The translations under genes were made by a program, and so were the position numbers. DNA of 64,000 nucleotides from Acidobacteriaceae bacterium dw_441. GTDB lineage: Bacteria; Acidobacteriota; Terriglobia; Terriglobales; Acidobacteriaceae. Below, piece by piece: positions 26,709 to 35,240 of the stretch. Below the pieces are notes generated by a model. It was not told the DNA's origin, did no database searches, and was given only the letters and a program-made list of their open reading frames with translations. Position 1 is the stretch's first letter. Every line of letters begins with the position of its first letter. Where the stretch lies: the NCBI GenBank assembly GCA_018449715.1, contig JAAVVA010000003.1, positions 248,001 through 312,000 of the forward strand, given 5' to 3'.

Positions 26709-28292
26709 TTAGGCTTTGGGAGAGTAAAACTCACTCCGCTTGCGGCTGTAGAGGAAGTAAACGACCAGTCCCACCGCCAGCCATACGAAGAACCGTATCC
26801 ACGTCAGCACGGGAAGCCCCGCCATCAGCAGCACGCAGAAAAAGATGCTGAGCACAGGGATGACTGACCCCAGAGGAGCGCGAAATCCGCGATAGCGATT
26901 CGGCTGGCGATGGCGCAGTACCATCACGCCAATCGACACCAGCACGAAGGCGAAGAGCGTGCCGATGTTCGACATCTCCGCGAAGGTTCCCACGTCGAAC
27001 ATCCCCGCGGGAATCGCGACAAGAAACCCCGCGACCCACGTCGCGAAGGCGGGCGTCCTGAACTTCGGATGCACCTTGCTGAAGGCACCCGGCAGCAGGC
27101 CATCGCGCGACATCGCAAACCACACACGCGCCTGCCCCAGCTGGAAGACGAGGATCGACGAGATCATGCCGACGAGGGCTCCCAGCAGCACCGCCAGCCG
27201 CACCCAGTGCAGGCTGTGGCCGCCCGGCATCAGCGAGACGCGCTTCAGCGCATTCACCACAGGCGCGGCGTCACCCGCGACCGTCTGCCACGGCACCATG
27301 CCGGTAAGAACGACTGCGACCCCGATGTAGAGGATCGAGCAGAGCACCAGCGTCGCAAGGATGCCGATAGGCACATCGCTCTGCGGGTTCCTGCACTCCT
27401 CGCTCGCAGTCGAAACCGAATCGAAGCCGATGTAGGTGAAGAAGATGATCGAGCCGCCCGCGAGAACCCCGCTCCACCCGTTGGGAGAGAAGGGAACATA
27501 GTTCGACGGATGAATGAAGCTGATCCCGAAGAAGATGAAGACCAGGATCGCCACGATCTTCACCAGCACCATGATGTTGTTGGTGCGCGCCGACTCGCGG
27601 ATGCCGCGCACCAGAACGACAGTCAGCAGCAGCACGATCAGGAACGCCGGGATATTGAATCCAGCGTGCCATCCGGGGTTGTAGATGGTATGTCCTTCAA
27701 GGTCTTGCAGGCCGAGAGGAAGAAACGCCGGTGATAACCACTGCGGCGAGACTCTCAGCCCCATCCAGTCCATCAGGTCGACGACGTGCGCGGCAAAGCC
27801 CACGCTGACGCTCATGTTGCTGAACGCGTACTCGAGGATGAGGTCCCAGCCGATGATCCACGCCACCAGCTCGCCCAGCGTCGCGTAGGTGTAGGTGTAC
27901 GCCGACCCTGCAATGGGGATCATGCTCGCCAGTTCCGCATAGCAGAGGCCCGTCAGCGCGCAGACAATTGCCACCAGCACCAGCGAGACGGCAAGCGCCG
28001 GGCCTGCTCCAGGGCGTCCCGCAACCGCGCCGCTGGTATGGTGCAGCAGTCCCACGATCAGATCGACCACCGGCGAATCCACCAGCCGGACCTCGCTGGC
28101 GGGATTGCCTCCGATCGCCGTGCCGATCACGGTGAAGATGCCGGAGCCGATCACGGCCCCGACGCCGAGCGCGGTGAGTGAAACCGGCCCCAGCGTCTTC
28201 TTCAGGGCATGCTCCGGCCGCTCCGATTCAGAGATCAGCTTGTCGATCGATTTTGTTTTAAAGAGTTGGCTGTCCAGTGCCCTGCTCCTCAA
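26709..28292 (-). CDS. APC superfamily amino acid permease (CAT-like)
   Basis: A 527-residue carrier with about 12-14 transmembrane helices. The APC signature in TM1 is clear (LTALGVGAVIGSGIFTVIG), as is SIIFFTYIGFDSVSTASEE in TM6. The N-terminal cytosolic RxKSIDxLISESE region and the C-terminal pair of extra helices resemble bacterial cationic amino acid transporter homologues. Its substrate cannot be read from sequence. It is the first gene of a two-gene unit with adenosine deaminase. Confidence 0.9.
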   Translation of the reverse strand: MRSRALDSQLFKTKSIDKLISESERPEHALKKTLGPVSLTALGVGAVIGSGIFTVIGTAIGGNPASEVRLVDSPVVDLIVGLLHHTSGAVAGRPGAGPALAVSLVLVAIVCALTGLCYAELASMIPIAGSAYTYTYATLGELVAWIIGWDLILEYAFSNMSVSVGFAAHVVDLMDWMGLRVSPQWLSPAFLPLGLQDLEGHTIYNPGWHAGFNIPAFLIVLLLTVVLVRGIRESARTNNIMVLVKIVAILVFIFFGISFIHPSNYVPFSPNGWSGVLAGGSIIFFTYIGFDSVSTASEECRNPQSDVPIGILATLVLCSILYIGVAVVLTGMVPWQTVAGDAAPVVNALKRVSLMPGGHSLHWVRLAVLLGALVGMISSILVFQLGQARVWFAMSRDGLLPGAFSKVHPKFRTPAFATWVAGFLVAIPAGMFDVGTFAEMSNIGTLFAFVLVSIGVMVLRHRQPNRYRGFRAPLGSVIPVLSIFFCVLLMAGLPVLTWIRFFVWLAVGLVVYFLYSRKRSEFYSPKA

Positions 28293-28369
28293 ACAGAATT
28301 GTCCGGCAGAGTCGTCCCGGACTCACCCGAGTTACACGATACAGCTGAAACTCATCGGGGAGGAGCCTC

Positions 28370-28411
28370 CCTCCGGGCAGACACGGCTTCTACGCCGCGC
28401 CCGACCGGAGG
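28370..28411. terminator. Strong nested hairpin between small basic gene and permease
   Basis: CCTCC/GGAGG, GGGC/GCCC and CGGC/GCCG pair in order around a 6-base loop. A second small hairpin (GGGAG, GAGC loop, CTCCC) lies at about 28357-28370. On the minus strand they come 17 bases after the stop of the 51-residue gene and before the permease. They could be a terminator lacking a T-tract or a structured leader of the permease mRNA. Confidence 0.45.
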
Positions 28412-28428
28412 GCCTCAATGGATTTGAA

Positions 28429-28584
28429 CTAACGCTTCGACTGGCCGCGCACCAGCTTGCGAACCTTCGCCTTGTTCGAGCCGCGAGGAGTCGTCCGCTT
28501 TGCCTTCGGGGCGGCCTTCTTACGCGCCGTCCGCTTTACCTGCTTGCGCTCTGCCTTGTCTGTAATGCTCTTGGTATTTGCCAT
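28429..28584 (-). CDS. Small, highly basic 51-residue protein
   Basis: An ATG at 28584 opens a 51-residue frame ending at a TAG at 28429. It starts MANTKSITDKAERKQVKR and ends KVRKLVRGQSKR; about 40 percent of residues are Lys or Arg, with the Ala-Lys-Pro composition typical of histone-like or RNA-binding tails. The first five residues coincide with the start of ribosomal protein S20, but the rest does not fit that family. It is transcribed in the same direction as pcrA, 48 bases after it. It is most likely a nucleic-acid-binding protein; I do not recognise a named family. Confidence 0.7.
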   Translation of the reverse strand: MANTKSITDKAERKQVKRTARKKAAPKAKRTTPRGSNKAKVRKLVRGQSKR

Positions 28585-28632
28585 CAGTAATCTGCCAATC
28601 TTTCTTCTTACAAAAGGTAATTTCCGGGAAAC

Positions 28633-31497
28633 TTAGAGGCGTTCCAGCTGGGCAAACTTCTCCACCAGCTTCTTCACGCCATGCTTTAGAAATTGTACTG
28701 TAATCTTAGCGTCATCCCCATCCCCTTCACGTCGAAAGACCGTTCCTTCGCCGTATTTGGGGTGCCGAACCCTCGTTCCCTGCTGCAATCCCGTCTTTCC
28801 GGGTGCCTCGGAGGGTCTTCCGCCGGGTGCAGCCGACTTCACGCCGGGCTTCTGGCCGCCTCTCGCGGCAAAGAAGCTTGCAATGTTGTCCAGCGAGCCC
28901 GAACCGCTGGTCACGCCACGGCTTCCGGCGTTCTGCTGCCGCGCCTTGGCATACGATCCACTCTGGTCCTCGTCCTCGTAGCTCCAGTGGCGGTCGCCCT
29001 CCTCGCGCTCTCCGCCGCGCCCAAACCGGTTCGCTTTCGGATACGGCGTCGCATACAGCCTGCTGCTGTAGTCTCCGCCAAACTGGGGTTGAGCCGCCGG
29101 GCTGCCCAGGTCTTCCACCAGCTTCGACGGAACCTCTTCGAGGAAGCGCGAGGCCACGCTCGACTCGGGCATGTCGTTGCCGTAGCGCCGCCGATGCCGC
29201 GCCCGCGTCATCACCAGCGTATCCATCGCGCGCGTCATGCCGACGTAGCAGAGCCTTCGCTCCTCCTCCATGCCCGAAGGGTCCATCATGGTGCGGGCGC
29301 TGGGGAACAGCCCCTCCTCCATGCCGGTCAGGAAGACGAGGGGGAACTCCAGCCCCTTGGCCGCGTGCAGGGTCATCAGCGTGACCTTCGCCTCGGCCGA
29401 GTACTGGTCGGAGTCGCTCGACAGCGCGGCGTGGTCGAGGAACTCGTCCAGCGTCTCGCCGCGCTCTTCAGCATCCTGCGCGGCGTTGGCCAGTTCCTTC
29501 AGGTTCTCGATGCGCGAGAAGCTCTCAGGAGTGCCTTCATCTTCCAGAGCACGGATGTAGCCGCTGCGGTCGTTCAGGAACTTGATCAACTCCGGCAAGG
29601 TGGCCTTGCCGCCGGGAGTGCGGAACGCAGGCTTCTCCGGCACTGCTTCAGCCACAACGGGCGTCTTCACCGCGCCAGCCTTTGCCGCGCTCGTGTTCTC
29701 CTTCAGAACCACGGGAGCAAACGGATTGAAGCTCGTGCTGTCGATCCCATGCTGCTCATCCGAGTCGTGCGAGTTCTCCGGAGCAATCGTCGAGTTCTCT
29801 TCCGTCGGTCCGAAGTCGAAGGCAAAGTTGAAGCTCGTATCGAAGTTCTCTTCGGACTCAGCCTCCTCCGCCGCAGACTCTTCCTGCTCCGGAGCAAACG
29901 CGGCGATGTCGAACGAATCATCCTCCTCCGCCTCGCCCTGCACGTCCTCTTCCAGCTTCTCCGCGAAGTTCGCTCCAATCATCGCGCGAGCATCCTCAAT
30001 CAGCCTGCGGAAGCCTTCAAGAGCATTCAGTGTGCGTTGCGGAAATAGCCTGTCCTCAATCGCCCGCGCCATCGCATCCCACGAGCTCATGCCCGAGCTG
30101 AGCGCCATGCGCTCCAGCGTCTCCATCGTCGTCTTGCCGATACCGCGCGTCGGTGTGTTCACCACGCGTTGCAGCGCAATCGAGTCATGCGGATTCTGCA
30201 CCATCTTCAGATAGCTCAGCAGGTCCTTGACCTCGGAGCGGTCGTAGAAGCTGAAGCCCCCGACCATGTGGTACTGAATCTGGTACCGCCGCAACGCCTC
30301 TTCTATCAAACGAGACTGAGCATTGGTCCGATACAGCACAGCGCTCCGGGCCTCTTCGTTGTTCTGTCCTGCTTCTCGCAGATACTGCTTCAGGCGGTCC
30401 GCGACAAACAGCGCCTCGCTCTCGCCATCAGGAGCCTCGTAGTATCCGATCAGCGATCCGCCCTCACGCGAGGTCCACAGGTTCTTGCCCTTGCGCTGCG
30501 TGTTCTGCGCGACCACTGCGCTCGCGCCTTCAAGGATGATCTGCGTCGAGCGATAGTTCTGCTCCAGACGAATCGTCTTGCCGTTCGGAAAGTCCTTCTC
30601 GAAGTCGAGGATGTTCTTGATGTCCGCGCCACGCCAGCTATAGATCGACTGGTCCTCATCGCCGACCACGCACACGTTCTTGTGCTCTCCCGCCAGCAGC
30701 TTCATCAGCTCGTACTGCGGACGATTCGTGTCCTGGTACTCGTCGATCATCACGTAGCGATAGCGCCGGTTGTACCGCTCACGCACTTCAGAAGAAGACT
30801 TCAGCAGACGCACCGTCTCCAGCAGAAGATCGTCGAAGTCCAGCGCGTTCGCCTTCGCCAGCTCCTTGCGATAGATCTCGAAGATGTGCGCGATCTTCTC
30901 CTCGATCGGGTTCGCCGAGGCGAGGAAGTACTCCTGAGGGTCGATCATGTGATTCTTCGCCCAGCTGATTCTTCCCAGTGCAACGCGCGGCTTCAGGCTC
31001 TTGTCGTCGATGCCCAGCCGCTTCAGCGCGGACTTCACCACCGCCTGCTGGTCCTGCTCGTCATAGATGGCGAAGGTCTTCGTCAGCCCCACGCCATTCA
31101 CGCGCAGCGCCTCGATATCGCGCCGCAGCACGCGCACGCAGAAGCTGTGGAAGGTCGCAATCGTCGGCTTCGCCAGCGAGGAGTGTCCAAGAATCTTATC
31201 GACGCGCTCCTCCATCTCCTTCGCGGCCTTGTTGGTAAAGGTCACGGCAAGAATGTTGTCTGCCGAAACACCGCGTTCTTCAATCAGATATGCGATGCGG
31301 TGCGTGACCACTCGCGTCTTGCCACTGCCCGCGCCAGCAAGCAATAGCACCGGCCCATCCACCGTGCGAATCCCTTCCTGCTGCTGAGGATTCATATTTT
31401 CCAAAAGACGACTCAATCGGGTACACGCTCCACCATCAATTTTAACCTTCGCGTGACGTTCCCTGCTGTCCGTCACTATTTCCACACGCTTCGTCAC
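28633..31497 (-). CDS. pcrA: ATP-dependent DNA helicase PcrA/UvrD with large acidic insert
   Basis: This SF1A 3'-5' helicase works in nucleotide excision repair, replication restart and conflict resolution. Walker A (GAGSGKT, residues 55-61), VTFTNKAAKEM, DEYQDTNRPQY, GDEDQSIYSWRGA, QNYRST and VTLMTLHAAKGLEFP are all present. The C-terminal Tudor-like domain (VRHPKYGEGTV) is also present. Between roughly residues 515 and 625, inside the 2B subdomain, lies an insert of about 110 residues rich in Glu, Asp, Ser and Ala. The start is uncertain: the longest frame begins at 31497, but a TTG or the ATG at 31395 (MNPQQQEG) fits the family better. Confidence 0.94.
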   Translation of the reverse strand: MTKRVEIVTDSRERHAKVKIDGGACTRLSRLLENMNPQQQEGIRTVDGPVLLLAGAGSGKTRVVTHRIAYLIEERGVSADNILAVTFTNKAAKEMEERVDKILGHSSLAKPTIATFHSFCVRVLRRDIEALRVNGVGLTKTFAIYDEQDQQAVVKSALKRLGIDDKSLKPRVALGRISWAKNHMIDPQEYFLASANPIEEKIAHIFEIYRKELAKANALDFDDLLLETVRLLKSSSEVRERYNRRYRYVMIDEYQDTNRPQYELMKLLAGEHKNVCVVGDEDQSIYSWRGADIKNILDFEKDFPNGKTIRLEQNYRSTQIILEGASAVVAQNTQRKGKNLWTSREGGSLIGYYEAPDGESEALFVADRLKQYLREAGQNNEEARSAVLYRTNAQSRLIEEALRRYQIQYHMVGGFSFYDRSEVKDLLSYLKMVQNPHDSIALQRVVNTPTRGIGKTTMETLERMALSSGMSSWDAMARAIEDRLFPQRTLNALEGFRRLIEDARAMIGANFAEKLEEDVQGEAEEDDSFDIAAFAPEQEESAAEEAESEENFDTSFNFAFDFGPTEENSTIAPENSHDSDEQHGIDSTSFNPFAPVVLKENTSAAKAGAVKTPVVAEAVPEKPAFRTPGGKATLPELIKFLNDRSGYIRALEDEGTPESFSRIENLKELANAAQDAEERGETLDEFLDHAALSSDSDQYSAEAKVTLMTLHAAKGLEFPLVFLTGMEEGLFPSARTMMDPSGMEEERRLCYVGMTRAMDTLVMTRARHRRRYGNDMPESSVASRFLEEVPSKLVEDLGSPAAQPQFGGDYSSRLYATPYPKANRFGRGGEREEGDRHWSYEDEDQSGSYAKARQQNAGSRGVTSGSGSLDNIASFFAARGGQKPGVKSAAPGGRPSEAPGKTGLQQGTRVRHPKYGEGTVFRREGDGDDAKITVQFLKHGVKKLVEKFAQLERL

Positions 31498-31614
31498 TTC
31501 ACAAAATCTCAGGGAACTTCTCCGAGTCCAATGCGTATCGACAGAGGATGGGCTTTCTGAACCATGGCAGCAGGTCCATCGTTCGTAACGCAGAACTACC
31601 GGAGCCGATTCAAA

Positions 31615-31947
31615 ATGAAATTCCGCACTCTTCTCGCAGCTACCGTCCTCGCTACTTCACTGCTCGCATCGCCCACCGTCTATGCCGCCACCGTGCATAC
31701 GCCGATCCACGCGATGTTCAGCAAAACCAAGACCATCAAAATCACCATCATCGATGACACCGGGGCCCCCATGGAAGTAAAGGCCGGCGATGAAATCATC
31801 AAGCTCGATGCCGGCAAGCCCGTCACCGTCAACCTTGCCGTGGGAACGCGCATCGTCACCAGCACCGCAACCGCAAGCCAGCAGTCTGGAACGTTGATCG
31901 CCGAGGTCACCTCGCAGCTCAGCGGAGCGACCATCCACATCAAGTAA
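31615..31947 (+). CDS. Small secreted protein of unknown function
   Basis: A 110-residue protein with a clear signal peptide (FRTLLAATVLATSLLASP, cleavage after YAA). The mature part is a small beta-rich domain with alternating Val/Ile/Thr, for example TIKITIIDDTGAPMEVKAGD and a closing GATIHIK. I do not recognise a family. GGAG lies 10 bases before the ATG at 31615, and upstream in-frame starts would spoil the signal peptide. It faces away from pcrA. Confidence 0.72.
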   Translation: MKFRTLLAATVLATSLLASPTVYAATVHTPIHAMFSKTKTIKITIIDDTGAPMEVKAGDEIIKLDAGKPVTVNLAVGTRIVTSTATASQQSGTLIAEVTSQLSGATIHIK

Positions 31948-32062
31948 CAACCGCAAAAAACTCCGGTCTTTGAGGCGGCGTCCACTCGCAGGGCATCGCC
32001 TCAAGGACCGCATCTCCCACGAAATTCACAGAGGATTCCGCAACGCTTGGTATCCTTAAACT

Positions 32063-32620
32063 GTGATCCGCAACGCAGCTATCTTCTGTGCCTCCTCGAA
32101 CGGAGCGAGCCCGCTCTACCGTGAGGCTGCCGTCGAGCTTGGCCGCGCTCTTGCCGCACAGAACATCGGCATCATCTATGGCGGAGCCAACGTCGGACTC
32201 ATGCAGGCTGTCGCCGAGTCGTCGCTCGAGCAGGGAGGCCGCGTCGTAGGCGTCATTCCCGAGGTGCTCGTCGATCTCGAGGTCGCGCACCGCGGACTCA
32301 CCGAGCTGCACATCACCACCAACATGCATACCCGCAAGGCCATGATGGGAGAGCTTGCAGATGCCTTCCTCATCCTGCCCGGAGGCTTCGGCACTCTGGA
32401 AGAGATGTTCGAGGTGCTCACCTGGCAGGCGCTTCGCCTGCACCAGAAGCCGGTCGTACTCATCAACATCAACGGCTTCTACGACAAGCTGCTCGCCTTT
32501 CTCGATCACTGTGTCGAGGAAGGAGTCATCAAGCCTCGCGTCCGCGAGCTTCTGCTGGTAGCGAACACCGTCGAAGATGCGCTCACGCAGGTCGGTTCCT
32601 TCGCCAGCCTGAACGGCTAA
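32063..32620 (+). CDS. LOG family nucleoside-5'-monophosphate phosphoribohydrolase
   Basis: The 185-residue Rossmann-fold protein carries the LOG signature PGGFGTLEEMFE, and GIIYGGANVGLM near the N-terminus. LOG enzymes cleave ribose-5-phosphate from cytokinin or other purine nucleotides; bacterial members often act on AMP-like substrates in nucleotide salvage. The start codon is a GTG at 32063. Its stop overlaps the stop of the convergent DUF971 gene by four bases. Confidence 0.9.
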   Translation: MIRNAAIFCASSNGASPLYREAAVELGRALAAQNIGIIYGGANVGLMQAVAESSLEQGGRVVGVIPEVLVDLEVAHRGLTELHITTNMHTRKAMMGELADAFLILPGGFGTLEEMFEVLTWQALRLHQKPVVLININGFYDKLLAFLDHCVEEGVIKPRVRELLLVANTVEDALTQVGSFASLNG

Positions 32621-33048
32621 TCGTCGATCCTGCACATCTCGCAGTCGCACACGCGTCGCAGGTACTCCCACGAGTAGATGCCGCTCTCGTGCCCGTCGCT
32701 CCACTTGAACTTCACAGCATACTTGCCCACCGGGACAACCTCGGTAGGACGCACCGGAGCCTCATACATCGGTAGCAACGTCTGCGGCCTGGGCTTCGGT
32801 TCGCCGGGCCTGCGTCCGTTGCGCTCGCGCTCCTCGTGGCAGGTCGCGCAAGGACACGCATTGCGCAGCCACGCAAAGCTCCACGCGCTGCGATGCCCGT
32901 CCTTCCACTCGATCTCGACGCCGGTGCCTTCCGTCTTCTGCACGCGCACCTTGGCCGGGGTGACTGCGTCCACTGGAAGATCTCGTCCCATCTTCGCCTC
33001 GCGCTCGGCCTGCTCCGCGCTTACAAACCTGATACCTTCGTGACTCAT
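32617..33048 (-). CDS. DUF971 protein (gamma-butyrobetaine hydroxylase-like N-terminal domain)
   Basis: A 143-residue stand-alone version of the small domain found at the N-terminus of eukaryotic gamma-butyrobetaine hydroxylase. Two cysteine-rich motifs, CPCATCH near the middle and CDCEMC at the very end, probably bind metal. WSFAWLRNACP and SDGHESGIYSWEYLR are family hallmarks. Bacterial DUF971 genes often associate with iron-sulfur or Mrp/ApbC genes, but that is not so here. Confidence 0.88.
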   Translation of the reverse strand: MSHEGIRFVSAEQAEREAKMGRDLPVDAVTPAKVRVQKTEGTGVEIEWKDGHRSAWSFAWLRNACPCATCHEERERNGRRPGEPKPRPQTLLPMYEAPVRPTEVVPVGKYAVKFKWSDGHESGIYSWEYLRRVCDCEMCRIDD

Positions 33049-33085
33049 TCACCTTTTATTGTATCGGCTCAGGCCCAGCCGCAGG

Positions 33086-33841
33086 CTAAACCCGCATCTC
33101 CGGCGTAGCCCCAATCAATTCACGGGTATACGCCTCGCGGGGATCCTCACAGACCTGCTCGCAGTCGCCCAGCTCCACCAGCCGTCCCCTCTGCATCACC
33201 GCCACGCGATCGCACAGGTACCGTACCAGCGGCATCGAGTGCGAGATGAACAGGTACGTCAGCCCGTACTTCGCTTGCAGATCCTTCAGCAGGTTCACCA
33301 CCTGCGCCCCCACGCTCACATCCAGCGCGCTGATCGGCTCATCCAGCACCACGAACTCCGGCCGTAGCGCCAGCGCCCGCGCAATGTTCACCCTCTGCCG
33401 CTGCCCTCCGCTGAACTCATGCGGATAGCGCTCCAGCGCACTCGCCTCCAGCCCAACCTCTGCGAGCATCTCCGCCAGTCGGTCCTTGCCGCACTTCTCG
33501 CCATGAATCGCAAACGGTTCCGCCAGAATCTCCTGCACGCACATTCGAGGATTCAGCGCAGCGAACGGGTCCTGAAAGACGACCTGCATCTTCCGCCGCA
33601 GCCCGCGCAGCTCCCGCGCATTCGCCGCAAGCAGGTTGCGGCCGTCGTAGATCACCTCGCCCGACGTCGGCTCAATCAACCGCAGAAGCATCCGGGCGAC
33701 CGTGCTTTTGCCCGAACCCGACTCTCCCACCAGCCCCAGCGTTTCGCCGCGTGCGATGGTGAACGAAACCCCATCCACCACACGGGCGTTCGCGCCATAC
33801 TCCTTCACCAGTCCTCGGGCCTCGACCAGGGCGACACTCAT
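33086..33841 (-). CDS. Orphan oligopeptide-type ABC transporter ATPase (DppF/OppF-like)
   Basis: A 251-residue ATPase with Walker A (GESGSGKST), the signature [16 protein letters not shown] and Walker B ([12 protein letters not shown]). The order of motifs and [15 protein letters not shown] identify the oligopeptide/nickel (DppF/OppF) class. It lacks the C-terminal oligopeptide extension of about 70 residues that full-length DppF proteins carry. No permease or binding-protein gene is nearby, so its partners must be encoded elsewhere. Confidence 0.88.
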   Translation of the reverse strand: MSVALVEARGLVKEYGANARVVDGVSFTIARGETLGLVGESGSGKSTVARMLLRLIEPTSGEVIYDGRNLLAANARELRGLRRKMQVVFQDPFAALNPRMCVQEILAEPFAIHGEKCGKDRLAEMLAEVGLEASALERYPHEFSGGQRQRVNIARALALRPEFVVLDEPISALDVSVGAQVVNLLKDLQAKYGLTYLFISHSMPLVRYLCDRVAVMQRGRLVELGDCEQVCEDPREAYTRELIGATPEMRV

Positions 33842-33949
33842 AGCCGGATACTAGCATCCACTCCAGCGCCGAGCCGCCTCTCTGGCGGGGTTGCTTCGGG
33901 ATTCCTGCAAAAATCAAAGGCTTTCTCGCACATCCCGCGGTCTTTTGTT

Positions 33950-33955
33950 TATAAG
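33950..33955 (+). promoter_or_regulatory. Possible -10 box implying a leaderless SDR transcript
   Basis: TATAAG ends 6 bases before the ATG of the SDR gene, so a transcript starting at the usual distance would begin at that ATG. No ribosome-binding site is visible there, which agrees with a leaderless message. The -35 region at 17-bp spacing is poor. Confidence 0.3.
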
Positions 33956-33961
33956 AGTGCT

Positions 33962-34735
33962 ATGGGATATTTGAGCGGAAAGACAGTTCTGGTTACAGGA
34001 GCAAGCTCGGGCATCGGCCTGGCCACGGCCCTGGCCTTTGCTCGTGAGGGAGCGCGCGTGGCCGTCTGCGCTCGCCGCGAAGACAAGCTGCAGCCCCTTG
34101 CAGCCGAGCTTACCAAGGCTGGAGCGCCAGCCGTTCACACCTTCGTCCTCGACGTTCGCAACCGCGCCGCCGTTGAAGAGACGCTGGCCGCGCTTCCAGA
34201 CGACTGGAAGGAGATCGACGTCCTGGTCAACAACGCAGGCCTCAGCCGCGGCCTGAACAAGCTCTACGAGGACGACCCCGAAAACTGGGAAGAGATGATC
34301 GACACCAACGTGAAGGGGCTGCTCTACGTCACCCGCGCCGTCGTTCCCGGCATGGTGGCCCGCAACCGCGGACACGTCATCAACCTCGGCTCGACCGCTG
34401 CCTACATCACCTACGCCAACGGAGGCGTCTACTGCGCCACCAAGGCTGCGGAAAAGTCGATTAGCGAGGGCCTCAAGATTGACCTGATGGGAACCGCCGT
34501 TCGCGTCACCTCGGTCGATCCCGGCATGGTGGAGACAGCTTTCAGCGAGGTTCGTTTTCGCGGCGACACCGAGCGCGCCGCCAAGGTTTACCAGAACATC
34601 ACGCCGCTGCAGCCCGAAGACATCGCGGATACCATCGTGTGGACGGCCTCACGTCCCGCGCACGTCAACATCCATACTGTCGTGATAACGACGATCGACC
34701 AGGCCAACTCGACCGTCTTTAATCGTCACAGCTAA
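33962..34735 (+). CDS. SDR family oxidoreductase (YdfG-like)
   Basis: A classical short-chain dehydrogenase of 257 residues. The cofactor motif TGASSGIG (12-19), NNAG (90-93) and the catalytic Ser144, Tyr157 and Lys161 are all present. An Arg at the end of beta-2 (CARRED) points to NADPH. The closest well-known members act on 3-hydroxy acids such as L-allo-threonine or 3-hydroxypropionate, but specificity is open. The frame runs far upstream without real coding; the ATG at 33962 fits the fold exactly. Confidence 0.9.
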   Translation: MGYLSGKTVLVTGASSGIGLATALAFAREGARVAVCARREDKLQPLAAELTKAGAPAVHTFVLDVRNRAAVEETLAALPDDWKEIDVLVNNAGLSRGLNKLYEDDPENWEEMIDTNVKGLLYVTRAVVPGMVARNRGHVINLGSTAAYITYANGGVYCATKAAEKSISEGLKIDLMGTAVRVTSVDPGMVETAFSEVRFRGDTERAAKVYQNITPLQPEDIADTIVWTASRPAHVNIHTVVITTIDQANSTVFNRHS

Positions 34736-34774
34736 CGAAGCACCGTTACAGCCAGCAGACGCAGCAATCGTATC

Positions 34775-34813
34775 GGCGCCGTGTGTCTTCCCCAGAGGGA
34801 GGACTCCGGCGCC
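34775..34813. terminator. Hairpin between convergent genes
   Basis: GGCGCCG pairs with CGGCGCC at the base, and GTCTTCCC with GGGAGGAC above it around a CAGA loop. It lies 39 bases after the SDR stop and touches the end of the convergent small gene. No T-tract is present, but position and symmetry suggest a shared terminator. Confidence 0.5.
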
Positions 34814-34816
34814 TTC

Positions 34817-35068
34817 CTACATATGCACAGACCAGCCCAGCTCGGACAGCTTCTCTTCGATGTCCGCCAAAGCATAGGTCAGGGCCGACCTGCGGTGCGG
34901 ACTCGAGGTTCTCTCCGAGAGGATGCGTTCGCGCTGCATCTCAAGCGCCTGCACGCGGCGTGTGCGTTCGGCGATGTCCGCCTTGTTCTCCTGCTGCGGC
35001 TCCGGTTTCGGAGCCGACGCCTCTGCCTGCTGTTCTTCCACGGATTTGCTCTCCCATCCACGTGACAT
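34817..35068 (-). CDS. Small charged protein of unknown function
   Basis: An 83-residue protein starting MSRGWESKSVEEQQAEA, with a Glu/Gln/Lys-rich N-terminal half and a helical second half (RRVQALEMQRERILSER) ending in ALADIEEKLSELGW. Composition suggests a soluble helical or coiled-coil protein. I do not recognise a named family. It lies between a convergent SDR gene and a divergent ABC operon. Its codon use resembles that of the neighbours, supporting it as real. Confidence 0.65.
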   Translation of the reverse strand: MSRGWESKSVEEQQAEASAPKPEPQQENKADIAERTRRVQALEMQRERILSERTSSPHRRSALTYALADIEEKLSELGWSVHM

Positions 35069-35240
35069 GCGCTCATTCTACCTGTCGAAGATCAATCTGA
35101 AAGCCCATTTGCCATCCCCATGACCAAAACGGCAATCATTTGTTCCACGTTTGTGCCTGATTTTAGAAAGGTTAGGAGCATCTGCGCCTGTAGTCTCCGG
35201 CTCATGTAATCTGAGAAATCATGTACAGGGAGGGACTGCG

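Noticed and set aside
28293..28428. Riboswitch upstream of the APC permease
   Set aside because: Several hairpins are present but none fits the glycine, guanidine, c-di-AMP or other riboswitch patterns I could compare by eye.
28405..28432. tRNA-like T-arm GTTCAAATCC on the minus strand
   Set aside because: No complementary T-stem, acceptor or anticodon arm; the bases are the end of the small basic gene and its downstream hairpin.
35145..35160. Second parS-like site (TGTTCCACGTTTGTGC)
   Set aside because: Only the left half matches; all six remaining positions differ from the palindrome.
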